Origin: Chlorocebus sabaeus
Taxonomy: Eukaryota; Chordata; Mammalia; Primates; Cercopithecidae
Length of the DNA: 64,000 nucleotides
Reading direction: 5' to 3'
Assembly: GCF_047675955.1 (NCBI RefSeq)
Contig: NC_132919.1
Location: forward strand, 71,625,316-71,689,315
Below the pieces are notes generated by a model. That model did not search any database. It was not told where the DNA came from and saw only the letters and a list, made by a program, of their open reading frames with translations. Shown here one piece after another: positions 34,955-47,107 of this stretch (its first letter is position 1; each line of letters starts with the position of its first letter). The translations under genes and the position numbers were made by a program.

Positions 34955-35250
34955 GGCCAAGTGCAGTGGCTCAATCCTGTAATCCCAGCACTTTGGGAGG
35001 CCAAGGTGGGTGGATCACCTGAGGTCAGAAGTTCAAGACCAGCCTGGTCAACATGGTGAAACCCCGTCTCTACTGAATATACAAAAATTAGCCAGGTGTG
35101 GTGGCGGGCACCTGTAATCCCAGCAACTCGGGAGGCTGAGGCAGGAGAATTGCTTGAACCTGGGAGGCGGAGGTTGCAGTGAACTGAGATCGCCCCACTG
35201 TGCTCCAGTCTGGGCAATAAGAGCGAAACTTCATCTGAAAAAGAACATAC
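34955..35250 (+). repeat. Alu (S-like) inside an old L1
   Basis: Sense copy. ACATACAAAGATCTT before and ACATACAAGATCTT after it form the target duplication. Confidence 0.95.
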
Positions 35251-35289
35251 AAGATCTTAAGATCAATTCAGTGAGGGTTTTTGTTTTGT

Positions 35290-35602
35290 TTTGTTTTGGG
35301 TTTTTTTTTGTTTTTTTAAATGAGATGGAGTCTCGCTCTGTTGCCTGGGCTGGAGTACAGTGGGGCGATCTCAGCTCACTTCAATCTCCGACTCCCAGGT
35401 TCAAGCTATTCTCCTGCCTCAGCCTCCTGAGTAGCTGGGACTACAGGTGTCCCCCACCATGCCTGGCAAGTTTTTTGGATTTTTAGCAGAGATGGGGTTT
35501 CACTATGTTGGTCAGGCTGGTCTTGAATTCCTGACCTCGTGATCCGCCTGCCTCGGCCTCCCAAAGTGCTGGGATTACAAGTGTGAGCCACTGCACCCGG
35601 CC
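35290..35602 (-). repeat. Alu (S-like)
   Basis: Antisense copy with ATTCAGTGAG on both sides. Confidence 0.95.
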
Positions 35603-35849
35603 TATTCAGTGAGTTTTAGCAATTGTATATACCCATGTCACCAGCATCCAAAATAAGATACAGAACATTTCTGTTCTCTCAGAAAGTTCCCTTTTACTGC
35701 TTTCTAGTCCACTCGCTTCTTCCACAATTGCCTTTATTTGGATTTCATAGCAATGTAGTCAGATGGGATATATTTCTTATACTGTCTTTTGTTTAACATA
35801 AATGTTTTTGAGATTTATTATTTATGTTGTATATGTTAGTAGTACATTC

Positions 35850-36208
35850 TTTTTATTTATTTATTTTTAATTTGAAACAGGGTTTTGCTCTGTTACCCAG
35901 GCTGGAGTCTGCAATGGCAGGATCACAACTTACTGTAGCCTTGTCCTGCTGGGCTCAAGTAATCCTCCTACCTCAGGTTCCCAAGGAGTTGGGACTACAG
36001 TCATTCACCACCATGCCTGGCTAATTTTTAAATTTTTTGTAAAGACGGGATCTTTCTATGTTGCCTGGGCTGGTAATTTTTACATTTTTGTAGAGATGGG
36101 GTCTCACTTTGTTGCCCAGGCTCGTCTCAAACTCCTGGGCTCAAGCGATCCTCCTGCCTTGGCCCCCAAAGTGTTGGGATTACAGGTGTGATCCACTCAT
36201 GCCTGGCC
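35850..36208 (-). repeat. Alu (J-like) with internal duplication
   Basis: The segment from TAATTTTTAAATTTTTTGTA to TTGCCTGGGCTGG appears twice, making the copy about 60 bp longer than normal. Confidence 0.8.
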
Positions 36209-36290
36209 CCATTCTTCTTCTTATTTTTAATTGCTGAATAGTATTTCTCAGTTGACACATAGATTTTTTTTTTGTTAAAAAATTTTTTAG

Positions 36291-36575
36291 AGGCTGGGCA
36301 CAATAGCTCACGCCTGTAATCTCAGCAGTTTGGGAGGCTGAGGCGGGTGGATCACAAGGTCAGGAGATCGAGACCATCCTGGCTAACATGGTAAAAATTA
36401 CCCGAGCATGGTGGCATGCACCTGCAGTCCCAGCTACTCAGGAGGCTGAGGCAGGAGAATCGCTTGAATCCGAGAGGTGGAGGTTCCAGTGAGCCAAGAT
36501 CGAACCACTACACTCCAGCCTGGGTGACAGAGCAAGACTCTGTCTCAAAAAAAAAAAAAAAAATATATATATATT
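36291..36575 (+). repeat. Alu with internal deletion
   Basis: Sense copy lacking the middle A-rich linker region, with a tail of A18 then (TA)n. Confidence 0.9.
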
Positions 36576-36576
36576 T

Positions 36577-36855
36577 AGAGTCAGGATCCTTGCTTTGTTG
36601 CCCAGGCTGGAGTGTAGTGGCACAATAGTGTCTCACTGCAGCTTTGACCTCCTTGGCTCAAGCCATCCTCCTGCCTCAGCCCCCCAGGTAGCCCGGACTA
36701 CAGGTGCACGCCAAAACCCCCAGCCAATTTTTGCATTTTTTGTAGAGACAAGGTTTTGCCTTGTTGCTTAGGCTCATCCTGAACTCCTGAGCTCAATCTG
36801 CCCACCTTGGCCTCCCAGAGTGTTGGGATTATAGGCATGAGCCATGGAACTCACC
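36577..36855 (-). repeat. Alu (J-like)
   Basis: Antisense, diverged, facing the sense Alu just to its left, so the pair forms an inverted repeat. Confidence 0.9.
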
Positions 36856-36890
36856 CCTAAACCATTGCTACATAATACACCATATGTACT

Positions 36891-37208
36891 TTTTTTTTTT
36901 TTTTTTTTTTTTTTTTGAGATGAAGTCTTGCTCTGTTGCCCAGGCCAGAGAACAGTGGTTTGATCTTGGCTCACTGCAGCCTCCTCCCGTCCCTGCTGTT
37001 GGGTTCAAGTGATTCTCCTGCCTCAGCCTCCCAAGTAGCTGGGATTACAGACATGCACCACCACACCTGGCCGATTTTTAAATTTTTAGTAGAGACAGGG
37101 TTTCACCATGTTGGCCAGGCTGGTCTCAAACTCCTGACCTCAAGTGATCTGCCCGCATTGGCCCCCCAAAGTGCTGGGATTACAGGTGTGAGCCACTGTG
37201 CCTGGCCC
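36891..37208 (-). repeat. Alu (S-like)
   Basis: Antisense copy with a T26 tail. CATATGTACTTT is repeated on both sides. Confidence 0.95.
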
Positions 37209-37544
37209 AGCCCATATGTACTTTAATTTAGGTTGTTTGTAATTTTTTACTGTTATAATCAATGTTTCACTGAATATCCTTCTACCTACCTGTCTGCATA
37301 TCTGGAAGTGTTTCTCTAGGGTAGAGACCTCACAATGGAATATGTGATTTGAAGAATATATACATACTAAATTATAGTAGATCCTGCAAATATCCCCCTA
37401 AAAATGACTGGATTAGGTTATACCCCATCCACAATGTCTCACAGTATTTCCCCACACCTTTGCCAATGCTGGATAGAATCTTTTAAAACTTTTTCCAGAG
37501 GCAAATAATTATATATTATAATGTGCATATTCTTTTCTTTCTTT

Positions 37545-37672
37545 CATTCCTTTCTCTTCTCTTTTCTTCTCTTCTCTTCTCTTCTCTTCTCTTCTCTTCT
37601 CTTCTCTTCTCTTCTCTTCTCTTCTCTTCTCTTCCCTCTCCTCTCCTCTCCTCTCCTCTCCTTTCTCTTCTC

Positions 37673-37680
<8 letters not shown>
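37545..37680 (+). repeat. (CTTCT)n/(CCTCT)n microsatellite
   Basis: About 16 CTTCT units, then about five CCTCT units, then CTTCT again. It merges into the T-tail of the next Alu and is probably polymorphic. Confidence 0.95.
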
Positions 37681-37711
<31 letters not shown>

Positions 37712-37993
37712 AGAGGGAGTCTCGCTCTGCCGCCCAGGCTGGAGTGCAGTGGCCGGATCTCAGCTCACTGCAAGCTCCGCCTCCCGGGTTTACACCATTC
37801 TCCTGCCTCAGCCTCCCGAGTAGCTGGGACTACAGGCGCCCGCCACCTCGCCCGGCTAGTTTTTTTTGTATTTTTTAGTAGAGACGGGGTTTCACCATGT
37901 TAGCCAGGATGGTCTCGATCTCCTGACCTCGTGATCTGCCCGTCTTGGCCTCCCAAAGTGCTGGGATTACAGGCGTGAGCCACGGCGCCCGGC
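37680..37993 (-). repeat. AluYR-like
   Basis: Antisense monkey-type AluY with a T31 tail and the complement of CTAGCCGGGCGAGGTGG. Confidence 0.9.
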
Positions 37994-38029
37994 CTTCTCT
38001 TCTCTTTTGTTTTCTTTTCTTTTGTTTTC

Positions 38030-38304
38030 TTTTCTTTCGATGGAGTCTCCCTCTGTCGCCCAGGCTGGAGTGCAGTGACGTGCAACCTCTGCCTCCCGGG
38101 TTCAAGCAGTTCTCCTGCCTCAGCCTCCCGAGTAGCTGGGATTACAGGCATGCACCACCATGCCCAGATAATTTTTGTCTTTTTAGTAGAGACGGGGTTT
38201 ATCCATGTTAGCGAGGCTATTCTCAAACTCCTGACCTCAAGTGATTCACCTGCCTTGGCCTCCCAAAGTGCTGGGATTACAGGCATGAGCCACTGCTCCC
38301 GGCC
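38030..38304 (-). repeat. Alu (S-like)
   Basis: Antisense copy with a small deletion after GTGCAGTGACGTG. Confidence 0.92.
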
Positions 38305-38411
38305 TATATATTTATTAATATATAATTTATGTATTCATAAATACACAAATAAATAAATATATCATTTGCCTATTTTTTGATTTTTTTTTGTTACGGCTTT
38401 TTTTCTGTGTG

Positions 38412-38597
38412 TGTGTGTGACAGAATCTCACTCTTTCATCTAGACTGGAGTACAGCTGTGTGATCTCGGCTCACTGCAACCTCTGCCTCCTAGTTTCCAG
38501 CCAGTCTCCTGCCTCAGCCTCCCAAGTAGCTGGGACTACAGGCGGGTGCCACCACGCCCACCTAATCTTTGTATTTTTAGTAGAGACAGGGTTTCTC
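38412..38597 (-). repeat. Alu, truncated
   Basis: Antisense copy missing its 5' third, starting in a (TG)n-modified tail. Confidence 0.85.
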
Positions 38598-38875
38598 CCG
38601 AGATAGGGTCTCACTCCTTTGCCCAGGCTGGAGTACAGTAGCACAATCATGGCTTACTGCAGCCTTGATCTCCCTGGCTCAAGCTGTCCTCCCACTTTAG
38701 CCCCCTGAGTGTCTGGGACTACAGTTAGGCACCACCACATCTGGCTAATGTTTTTAATTTTTTGTAGAGAAGGGTTTAGTTGCCCAGGCTGGTCTCAAAC
38801 TCCTGGACTCAAGTTATCCTCCTGGCTCAGCCTCCCAAAGTGTTGAGATAAACAGGCATGAGTTACTACTCTTGG
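38598..38875 (-). repeat. Alu (J-like)
   Basis: Antisense, diverged, inserted at or fused to the end of the previous copy. Confidence 0.85.
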
Positions 38876-38968
38876 CACCCTAGTTTTTAGTATATTCACT
38901 GAGTTGGGCAAACATCATCACAATCAATTTAGAACATTTTCATCACCCCAAAAAAGAATTCTTACTGA

Positions 38969-39264
38969 TTTTTTTTTTTTTTTTGAGACAGAGTCTTGCT
39001 GTGTTGCCCAGGCTGGAGTGCAGTGGCATGATCTCGGCTCACTGCAAGCTCTGCCTCCCAGCTTCATGCCATTCTCCTGCCTCAGCCTCCCGAGTAGCTG
39101 GGACTACAGGTGCCCACCACCACACCTGGCTAATTTTTGTATTTTTAGTAGAGACGGGGTTTCACTGTGTTAGCCAGGATGGTCTCGATCTCCTGACCTC
39201 GTGATCCACCCGCTTTGGCCTCCCAAAATGCTGGGATTACAGGTGTGAGCCACCGCGCCTGACC
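38969..39264 (-). repeat. Alu (Y-like)
   Basis: Antisense copy with target duplication AGAATTCTTACTGATTTTT. Confidence 0.95.
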
Positions 39265-39365
39265 AGAATTCTTACTGATTTTTAAGTGTCATTTAATATA
39301 ATCTATCTTGTAATCCTTATTTGTTATATATGCTTTTGAGTTTTATATCACTTTTTAAATCTAAT

Positions 39366-39673
39366 TTTTTTTTTTTTTTAAATTTTTGAGATGGATGGAG
39401 TTTCACTCTTGTTGCCCGGGCTGCAGTGCAATGGCACGATCTCAGCTCACTGCAACTCCGCCTCCTAGGCTCAAAGGATTCTGCTGCCTCAGCCTCCCAA
39501 GTAGCTGGGATTATAGGTGCCTGCCACCACGCCCAGCTAATTTTTATATTTTTAGTAGAGACAGGGTTTCACCATGTTGGCCAGGCTGGTCTTGAACTCC
39601 TGACCTCAGGTGATCCGTCCGCCTTGGCCTCCCAAAGTGCTGGGTTTATAGGCGTGAGCCACCACACCTGGCC
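39366..39673 (-). repeat. Alu (S-like)
   Basis: Antisense copy with a duplicated GAGATGGATGGAG at its head. Confidence 0.95.
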
Positions 39674-40051
39674 TGTTGTTGTTAATAATGAGATTTTCCC
39701 TTCGGATTTCCCCTTCCCAGACCCCATTGTCTCAGACTGATGGGATTTTCTCCACAGCCTCTTGACTGGCTCACCAATTGTTGTGCTGGACCCCTATTTT
39801 CTAGGGATGGCACCAGGTTCAAGAGGCTGAAGGGACCTGAAGACAACAGATGCCACATAGGGTTTTGCTAGGGGGAACTTATATGCAGGGACAGTCCGGG
39901 GTGGTGGGCTGGACAGGAGAACTGCCTGTAATTTTTTTTCTTAGTATGCAGAAATTTTTTATGTTTTTGTCAGTTTTATCCTTTTTTTTCCCTTACTGGG
40001 CTTTTGTCTGCTTAAGGACTTCTCTGCTTCAGAGATTTAAATATATTCTCT

Positions 40052-40668
40052 TGGCGGGGCATTTTGGCTCATACCTGTAATCCCAGCACTTTGGGAGGCG
40101 GAGGCGGGCGGGTTGCTTTGAGCTCAGGATTTAAGACCAGCTTTGGCAACATGGCAAAACCCTGTCTCTACAAACAATTAAAAAATTAGGCTAGGCGTGG
40201 TGGCTCACGCCTGTAGTCCCAGCACTCTGGGAGGCTGAGGTGGGCGGATCACAAGGTGAGGAGATCGAGACCATCCTGGCTAACATGGTGAAACACCGTC
40301 TCTACTATAAATACAAAAAAAAATTAGCTAGGCGTGGAGGTGGGTTCCTGTACTGTCAGCTACTTGGGAGGCTGAGGCAGGAGAATCGCTTGAACCCAAG
40401 AGGTGGAGGTTGCAGTGAGCTGAGATCACGCCACTGCACTCCAGCCTCGGCAACAGAGCGAGACTCCGTCTCAAAAAATAAAAAAATAAAAAAATAAAAG
40501 CCGGTAGTTCATGGCTTGAGCACGTAGTCCCAGTTACACAGGAGGCTGAGGCTGGAGAATTGCTTGAGCTTGGGAAGCAGAGGTTGCAGTGAGCTGAGAT
40601 CGCGCCACTGCGTTTTAGCGTGGGTGACAGAGTGAGATCCTATCTCAAAATAAAAAATAAAATAAAAT
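40052..40668 (+). repeat. Alu interrupted by another Alu
   Basis: Left arm 40052-40188 and right arm 40498-40668 are separated at the middle linker (AAAAAATTAG). Confidence 0.85.
40189..40497 (+). repeat. Alu (Y/S-like), nested
   Basis: Full-length sense copy with an (AAAAAAT)n tail inserted in the Alu at 40052. Confidence 0.9.
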
Positions 40669-40917
40669 GAAAATATATTCTCTAATTTCTGCCAACACTT
40701 GACTTTCATTTTTTGTATTTACTTTGTCTGAGCCTTTTAGAATTTATTGTGGTATGAGGATGGGATCCACACTTATTATTTGTTCAAATAGATGGATAAT
40801 GGCTCAACTATCTTTATTGAATAGGCCATTCTTTGTCATATCTTAAATTCTAAATTCTCTTGTGCACAAGGGTCCATTTTTTGACACCCTAGTGTATTTC
40901 ACTGGTATCTTTCTCTC

Positions 40918-41214
40918 TCTTTTTTTTTTTTTTTTTGAGAGGGAGTCTCACTCTCTCTCCCAGGCTGGAGTGCAGTGGCACGATCTTGGCTCACTCCAAC
41001 CTCTGCCTCCTGGGTTCAAGCAGTTCTCTGCCTCAGCCTCCCAAGTAGCTGGGATTACAGGCGCGCACCACCACGCCCAGCTAATTTTTGTATTTTTAGT
41101 AGAGACAGAGTTTCACCATCTTGGCCAGGCTGGTCTTGAACTCCTGACCTTGTGATCCACCTGCCTCAGCCTCCAAAAGTGCTGGGATTGCAGGCGTGAG
41201 CCACCACGCCTGGC
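40918..41214 (-). repeat. Alu (S-like)
   Basis: Antisense copy with TCTTTCTCT on both sides. Confidence 0.95.
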
Positions 41215-41439
41215 CTCTTTCTCTTTTTTTTGCACCAGAACTTTATTATAGCTTTATAGTATGTTTTGATACCTTGATGGACAAATCTTCCCTTAGTTTC
41301 TTTATTTTTGAAATATTTTTTGACTGTTTTCAGACATTTCATTTCCAGACAAATTTTAGAATCAATTCATTAAGTTCCCATAAAAATCCTATTATATTGT
41401 AATCAAGAGTTCCTTGACTTTATAGATTAATTACGGAAA

Positions 41440-42550
41440 TTTGTGGATTAATTTTAGAAAGATCACTCTGGTTATAGTTTGAAGAACGAGTTGGAGGGAG
41501 GTAAGACAGAAGACAGGGAGATCATTAAGTATGGCATATTTTGTCTGTAAAGGACCAGATAGTAAGTATTTTCAGCTTTGCAGACTGCATGGTCTCTCTC
41601 ATCACTATTCTGTCATTACAGCTCAAAACTAGCTATAGCCCATCTGTAAATAAATGGGTATAGCTGTGTTCTAATAGAAAAATGATGATGAGCCAGATTG
41701 GACTTGTAGGCTGTAGTTTTCCAACCCCTGATTTAGGCTCTTGATGTGTACTTCAGGTGAGAGATGATACTAGCACAAAATTGGGAAGTGGCAGCAGAAG
41801 AAAAACGATGAATTTAAGAACAGTTTAGGAAGTGGCATTGAAATGATTTGATTGATGGGGTGAGGGGAGTGCGAGGAGAAGGGGTCAAGGATAACGCTTA
41901 GGTTTCTGGTTTGGACACTAGATACCTGATGGGTCATGAGACAGCGCAAGAGTGGAGTAGGGCTGGGATGTGGGTGAGGATAACATGTTTGATCTTGGCC
42001 TTTTCAATTTAAGGTGCCTGTGTGGGGTATCAAAAAGAGGATACTCGGAAGGCAGTTGAACATAGGTGTCTGGTACTCAAGGAGAGTTCTAGACTGGAGC
42101 TTTTGGTTTAGAAGTCACCAGCTACCGATGGTAATCAAAGCTATGGGTATGGATGAGATTGTGTGCAGAGAGAGAGGGAGAGTGAGCAAAGAAGTGACTA
42201 CACCCAACTTCCGGAGGAACCAATCTCATTTAAGGAACACACTTAGGAGGATAAACCGTCATAGGAGTCTGAAGAGAAGGGGCCAGAGAGTAGGGAGGAA
42301 AAGTGAGAGTGTTACCAAGAAAAGCCAAGAGAGGACTGAGGGATGAGGGAGGGTTTCAAGGGGTCGGATGCTGCTGGGAAGTCAGGTAAGATCAGAAGAG
42401 AGAAGGATCCATTGGATTTAACATGAAGAGTTTGTTGATGACCTTAACAAGAAGATTCATAGAGTGGTCAGGACAGAAGTGATTGGAGTGGGTTGAATAG
42501 TCAATGGAGAGTGTGCAGGTAGAGCCAGAGAGTGTAGAAAACTCTTATGT
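41440..42550 (+). repeat. Ancient interspersed repeat, main piece
   Basis: AAAGATCACTCTGG, GGGGTCAAGGATAACGCTTA, GGAAGGCAGTTGAACATAGG and GTCAGGTAAGATCAGAAG follow the order of a widespread ancient mammalian repeat whose name I cannot give. Earlier parts are at 32850-33090 and 34740-34905. Confidence 0.55.
41535..41731. repeat. hAT-Charlie-type DNA transposon
   Basis: TCTGTAAAGGACCAGATAGT, TAAATGGGTATAGCTGTGTT and the terminal CCAACCCCTG match a common short hAT element. The family name is not assigned. Confidence 0.65.
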
Positions 42551-42552
42551 TG

Positions 42553-43010
42553 TCCGGGCCTGGTGGCTCACACCTGTAATCCCAGCACTGTTTGAGGTCA
42601 AGGTAGGAGGATCACTTGAGGCGAGGAGTTTGAGCTCAGCCTAGACAACATAGACCCCGGCTCTACTAAAAAAGTAAAATTAAAATGGCGGGGTATAGTG
42701 GCTCATGCCTGTAATCCCAGCACTTTGGGAGGCCGAGGGGGTGGATCATGAGGTTAGGAGTTCAAGACCAGCCTGGCCAACATGGTGAAACCCTGTCTCT
42801 ACCAATACAAAAATAAGCCAGGTGTGGTAGTGCATGCCTGTAATCCCAGCTACTCAGGAGGCTGAGGCAGGAGAATTGCTTGAACTCGAGAGGCAGAGGT
42901 TGCAGTGAGCTGAGATCATGCCACTGCTTCAGCCTGGGCAACAGAGTGAGAATCCGTCTCAAAAAAGAAAAAAAAAAGTAAAATTGAAAAAAAAAAAGAA
43001 CTTTTATATA
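42553..43010 (+). repeat. Alu left arm with nested Alu
   Basis: Left arm 42553-42690, then a complete sense Alu 42688-42985. AAAGTAAAATTAAAA and AAAGTAAAATTGAAAA flank the second. Confidence 0.9.
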
Positions 43011-43092
43011 TGTGAAGAGCAGTAGAGATGGAGTGGTGGTTAAATGGAAGTGTGGGGTCTACAGGAAGCTCTTTTAAAAATAGAAGAAATTA

Positions 43093-43220
43093 GGCCAGGC
43101 TCATACCTCTAATCCCAGGACTTCGGGAGGCCCAAGTAGGTGGGCAGCTCACTTGACCAGGAATTTGAGACCAGCCTGGACAACATGGAAAACCCCGTCT
43201 CTACAAAAAATACAAAAGTT
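43093..43220 (+). repeat. Alu left-arm fragment
   Basis: Diverged left arm with a deletion in its A box region, followed directly by another Alu. Confidence 0.85.
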
Positions 43221-43522
43221 AGGCAGCCAGGCACGGTGGCTCATGCCTGTAATCCCAGCACTTTGGGAGGCCAAGGCGGGTGGATCATGAGGTCAGGAGT
43301 TCGAGATCAGCCTAGCCAACATAGTGAAGCCCCGTCTCTACTAAGAATACCAAAATTAGCCGGGCATGGTGGCATGTGCCTGTAGTCCCAGCTACTCAGG
43401 AGGCTGAGGCAGAAGAATCGCTTGAACCTGGGAGGCAGAGGTTGCAGTGAGCCGAGATTGTGCCACTGCACTCCAGCCTGGGCAACAGAGTGAGACTCTG
43501 TCTCAAAAAAAAAAAAAAAAAT
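43221..43522 (+). repeat. Alu (S-like)
   Basis: Sense copy with an A18 tail. Confidence 0.95.
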
Positions 43523-43862
43523 TAGCCCGCACGATGGCTCATGCCTGTAATCCCAGCACTTTGGGAGGCTGAGGCGGGCGGTTCATGAGGTCAGGAGATC
43601 GTGATCATCCTGGCTAACACGGTGAAACCCCGTCTTTACTAAAAATAAAAAATTAGCCGGGCGTGGTGTGGGCGCCTGTAGTCCCAGGTACTTGGGAAGC
43701 TGAGGTAGGAGAATGGCGTGAACGCAGGAGGCGGAGGTTGCAGTGAGCCGAGATCACAGCACTGCACTCCAGCCTGGGCGACAGAGCAAGACCCTGTCTC
43801 AATAAATAAATAAATAAAGCATGGTGGTGTGTGCCTGTAGGGCGACAGAGCAAGACCCTGTC

Positions 43863-43894
<32 letters not shown>

Positions 43895-44025
43895 GCATGG
43901 TGGTGTGTGCCTGTAGTCCTAGCTACTCAGGAGGCTGAGGCGGGAGGATAACTTGAACCCGGGAGCACCTCTGCACTCTAGCCTGGGTGACAGAGTGAGA
44001 CCCTGTTTCAAAAAACAAACAAACC
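43523..44025 (+). repeat. Alu (Y-like) plus Alu 3' remnant
   Basis: A full sense copy to about 43817, then a right-arm remnant to 44025. A tandem duplication at 43777-43914 contains (AATA)n and (AATC)n. Confidence 0.85.
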
Positions 44026-44940
44026 AATAGAAGAGTCCTGAAATGTATAAACACTGATGGGAAAGGGAAGAAAGAGAAAGAGGCTGATGTAATAGAGAGA
44101 AGTAAATAGATATGAAAGACCTTTGTGACCTCTCAAGTACTGTGCAAAATTAGTAATTTATTCTTCCTTCAGAGTCAAGAGGCTCTTTGGCCCAATGTTG
44201 TGCGAGTAGAGGGCACTTAGGAATAGTTGGGATGTTGAATATTCAGAAGAGCAGCGAGGATTTGAGGGCAGCTGCGGGGTCAGGCGGGGCTAGCCACAAG
44301 TGAGGTGGCCACACAGGGTCTCCTACCCTGAGGGCCGTGGTGGTTCAGAGCTACCGTGATAGAATGATTAAGACTGGAATAGGCCAGTGCCTGCTTTGTA
44401 AAACAGTTCGTCATGTAGAAAGCATTTTCAGCTCTCTGGAGTAGCTGTGCTTTATTGATACAGTTAGCAGAAATCTACTGAACAGAATTCAGCATTTGAA
44501 GACCATAAATTCTTTTTGATGAATGGCATCCCTCAGAACATGCAGAATTGGGGATTTCTCTCCTGGCATTTGAGGGTCAGTGTTTAGTGGGGACATCCAG
44601 CTCCCCCTGCAGGTTGGTATCCAGCAAGGTTCAGTTCTTTGCCAAGCCCTCGCTATGGGGACATCAGTTATAAATAAACAAAACACTCGCCGGAACTTTA
44701 CGGTCATCCTGCCCAGGCAGGCTCCCAGCTTTCTGATGGATATCAGACACTAGCTCTGGCCTCACAGCATGGTGGTTCTGAACACTGATTGTATTTAAGC
44801 CCTCTCTGTTTTGCTCCTGTTCACCGAGGAGTACTAGTGAAAGATGCCTGAACAGAGCAGTGTATTCTGGTGAGAAGGAAATCGCACAGGACGGAAAGTT
44901 TGCCATACCCAAGTGATTGAGCAGACAGCTTTCTTCCTCT

Positions 44941-45241
44941 CCTTTTTTTTTTTTTTTTTTTTTTTTTGAGACGGAGTCTCGCTCTGTCGTCAGGCTGGAA
45001 TACAGTGGTGCGCTCTTGGCTCTCTGCAACCTCTGCCTCCTGGGTTCAAGGGATTCTCCTGCCTCAGCCTCCTGAGTAGCTGGGATTACAGGCATGCGCC
45101 ACCACGCCTGGCTAGTTTTTGTAGTTGGAGACAGGGTTTCCCCATGTTAGCCAGGATGGTCTTGATCTCTTGACCTCGTGATCCGCCCGCCTTGGCCTCC
45201 CAAAGTGCTGGGATTACAGGCGTGAGCCACTGCATTCGGCC
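44941..45241 (-). repeat. Alu (S-like)
   Basis: Antisense copy. GACAGCTTTCTTC is duplicated on its two sides. Confidence 0.95.
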
Positions 45242-45945
45242 GACAGCTTTCTTCTTAAATCTTTGGAGACTTCCACTCCTCCAGCAGCGACAGCCTAGGA
45301 GGTGATTGTCCTGATAGTTTTTGTCATTGTATCCTGCTTTTGTATTTTGGTATGCTTTGCCACTGATTTTGAGTATACCACTGTTACTATTTTTTATGGT
45401 ATTATTTATATTTTATCAACATTCTGTAATTATTTTTTTAATATGACAAGATTTTATGTAGGGTTTAATTTCAGTTAGGAGAAATTATTTTGAACTAGAT
45501 CTCCAGTCTTATGATGGTGATGAATAGGTTTTACTAACAGAAATTTATTTTAAGGTAAGATTTTTCCAGAAGGCAACTAGTTAGTAGAATTTATCTAGTC
45601 CAAGCAATAAAAATTTCCTGAGGATCTATTGTATACCAGTTCTTGGGCTAGATGCTAGAGAAACAGATATAAATTCAATACCATCTCTGTCCTCTGGGAA
45701 CTTACTGTTCAGGCAGAATTTCCTAAAATGTATTTTGGAAATACGAGATGCATGAGATTCCTTGGCCAAGTACGTTTAAAGAATATTGCTTTGTTTTATC
45801 ATCAGTTTTCTTAGAGATTCTCATTGTATATGAGTATATCATGGTTTTGAGAAGTTCTGTGGTAAAGTTCTCTGTATATGTTTAATCCAGTGTTTGTCAA
45901 ATTTATGTCACACACAAGCTCAGGGTGTGTGTGCGACATGTCTTT

Positions 45946-46244
45946 CTTTTTTTTTTTTTTGAGACGGAATCTAGCTCTGTCCCCCAGGCTGGAGTGCAGT
46001 GGCTCGATCTCGGCTCACTGCCAGCTCTGCCTCCCAGGTTCACACCATTCTCCTGCCTCAGCCTCCAGAGGAGCTGGGACTACAGGCGCCCGCCACCATG
46101 CCCAGCTAATTTTTTTGTATTTTTTTTGGTGTAGACGAGGTTTCACCGTGTTAGCCATGATGGTCTCAATCTCCTGACCTCGTGATCCACCCGCCTTGGA
46201 CTCCCAACGTGCTGGGATTACAGGCGTGAGCTACCATACCTGGC
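45946..46244 (-). repeat. Alu (Y-like)
   Basis: Antisense copy in unique AT-rich sequence. TGTGCGACATGTCTTTCTT and TGTGTGACATTTCTT flank it. Confidence 0.95.
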
Positions 46245-46430
46245 CTATGTGTGACATTTCTTAACAACCTGAGAACCTCTGGAGCAGCATGGTCCAACAG
46301 GACTTTCTACAGTGATTGAAATGTTCTTTATCTACCCTGTCCAGCACAGAAGCCCCTGGCCGTGTGTGGCCGTGGAGCACTTGAAATGTGGCTAGTGTGA
46401 CTGAAGAACTGCATTTTAAATTTTATTTAA

Positions 46431-46726
46431 CTTTTTTTTTTTTGAGACAGAGTCTCTTGCTCTGTCGCCTAGGCTGGAGTGCAGTGGCGTGATCTCGGCT
46501 CACTGCAAGCTCTGCCTCCCGGGTTCGCGCCATTCTCCTGTCCCAGCCTCCCTAGTAGCTGGGACTACAAGCACCCGCCATCACACCCGGCCAATTTTTT
46601 TGTATTTTTAGTAGAGATGGGGTTTCATCGTGTTAGCCAGGATGGTCTTAATCTTCTGACCTCATGATCCTCCCGCCTTGGTCTCCCAAAGTGCTGGGAT
46701 TACAGGCATGAGCAACCACGCCCAGC
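46431..46726 (-). repeat. Alu (Y-like)
   Basis: Antisense copy with AAATTTTATTTAACTTT duplicated. Confidence 0.95.
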
Positions 46727-47107
46727 CAAATTTTATTTAACTTTAATTAATTTAAATTTAAATAGCCACATGGGGCTAGTGACTTCTCTATTGGATAGGG
46801 CAGCTTTGGAAGTTACTCTGAGACATGCTGAGCTAACGGTGTGTTTTTATTTATTCATTCTACAAATATCAAGTTTGTGGTGGTCACTGAGTAAAAGCAT
46901 CCTTGTCCGCAAGGAGCTTCTGATTTAGTGGGGACTGCAGGCACCTGCCATGTAATGATGAGCCTAAGGTGATTACTGGGAGCACAGAGGAAGGGTTTGA
47001 GCTTGGTAAGAGAGGTTGGGGTTGATCAAGGAAGGTGTCCTGGATGGGTCCTAGAGAGTAAGTTCTGGAGAACAATTAAGAGTTTGTACAGTGAAACTTA
47101 CTCTGTC

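Larger units (their letters stand above)
34906..37520. repeat. Old L1 (L1M) fragments split by Alus
   Basis: Pieces 34906-34954, 35251-35289, 35603-35850, 36209-36290 and 37209-37520 read in order as one L1M 3' region (GTATATACCCATGTCACC, TGTTTTTGAGATTTATT, GGTTGTTTGTAATTTTTTAC, CCACACCTTTGCCAATGCTG). Confidence 0.6.

Noticed and set aside
42014..42346. 110-codon basic ORF
   Set aside because: Lies within the ancient interspersed repeat, with no conserved domain recognised.
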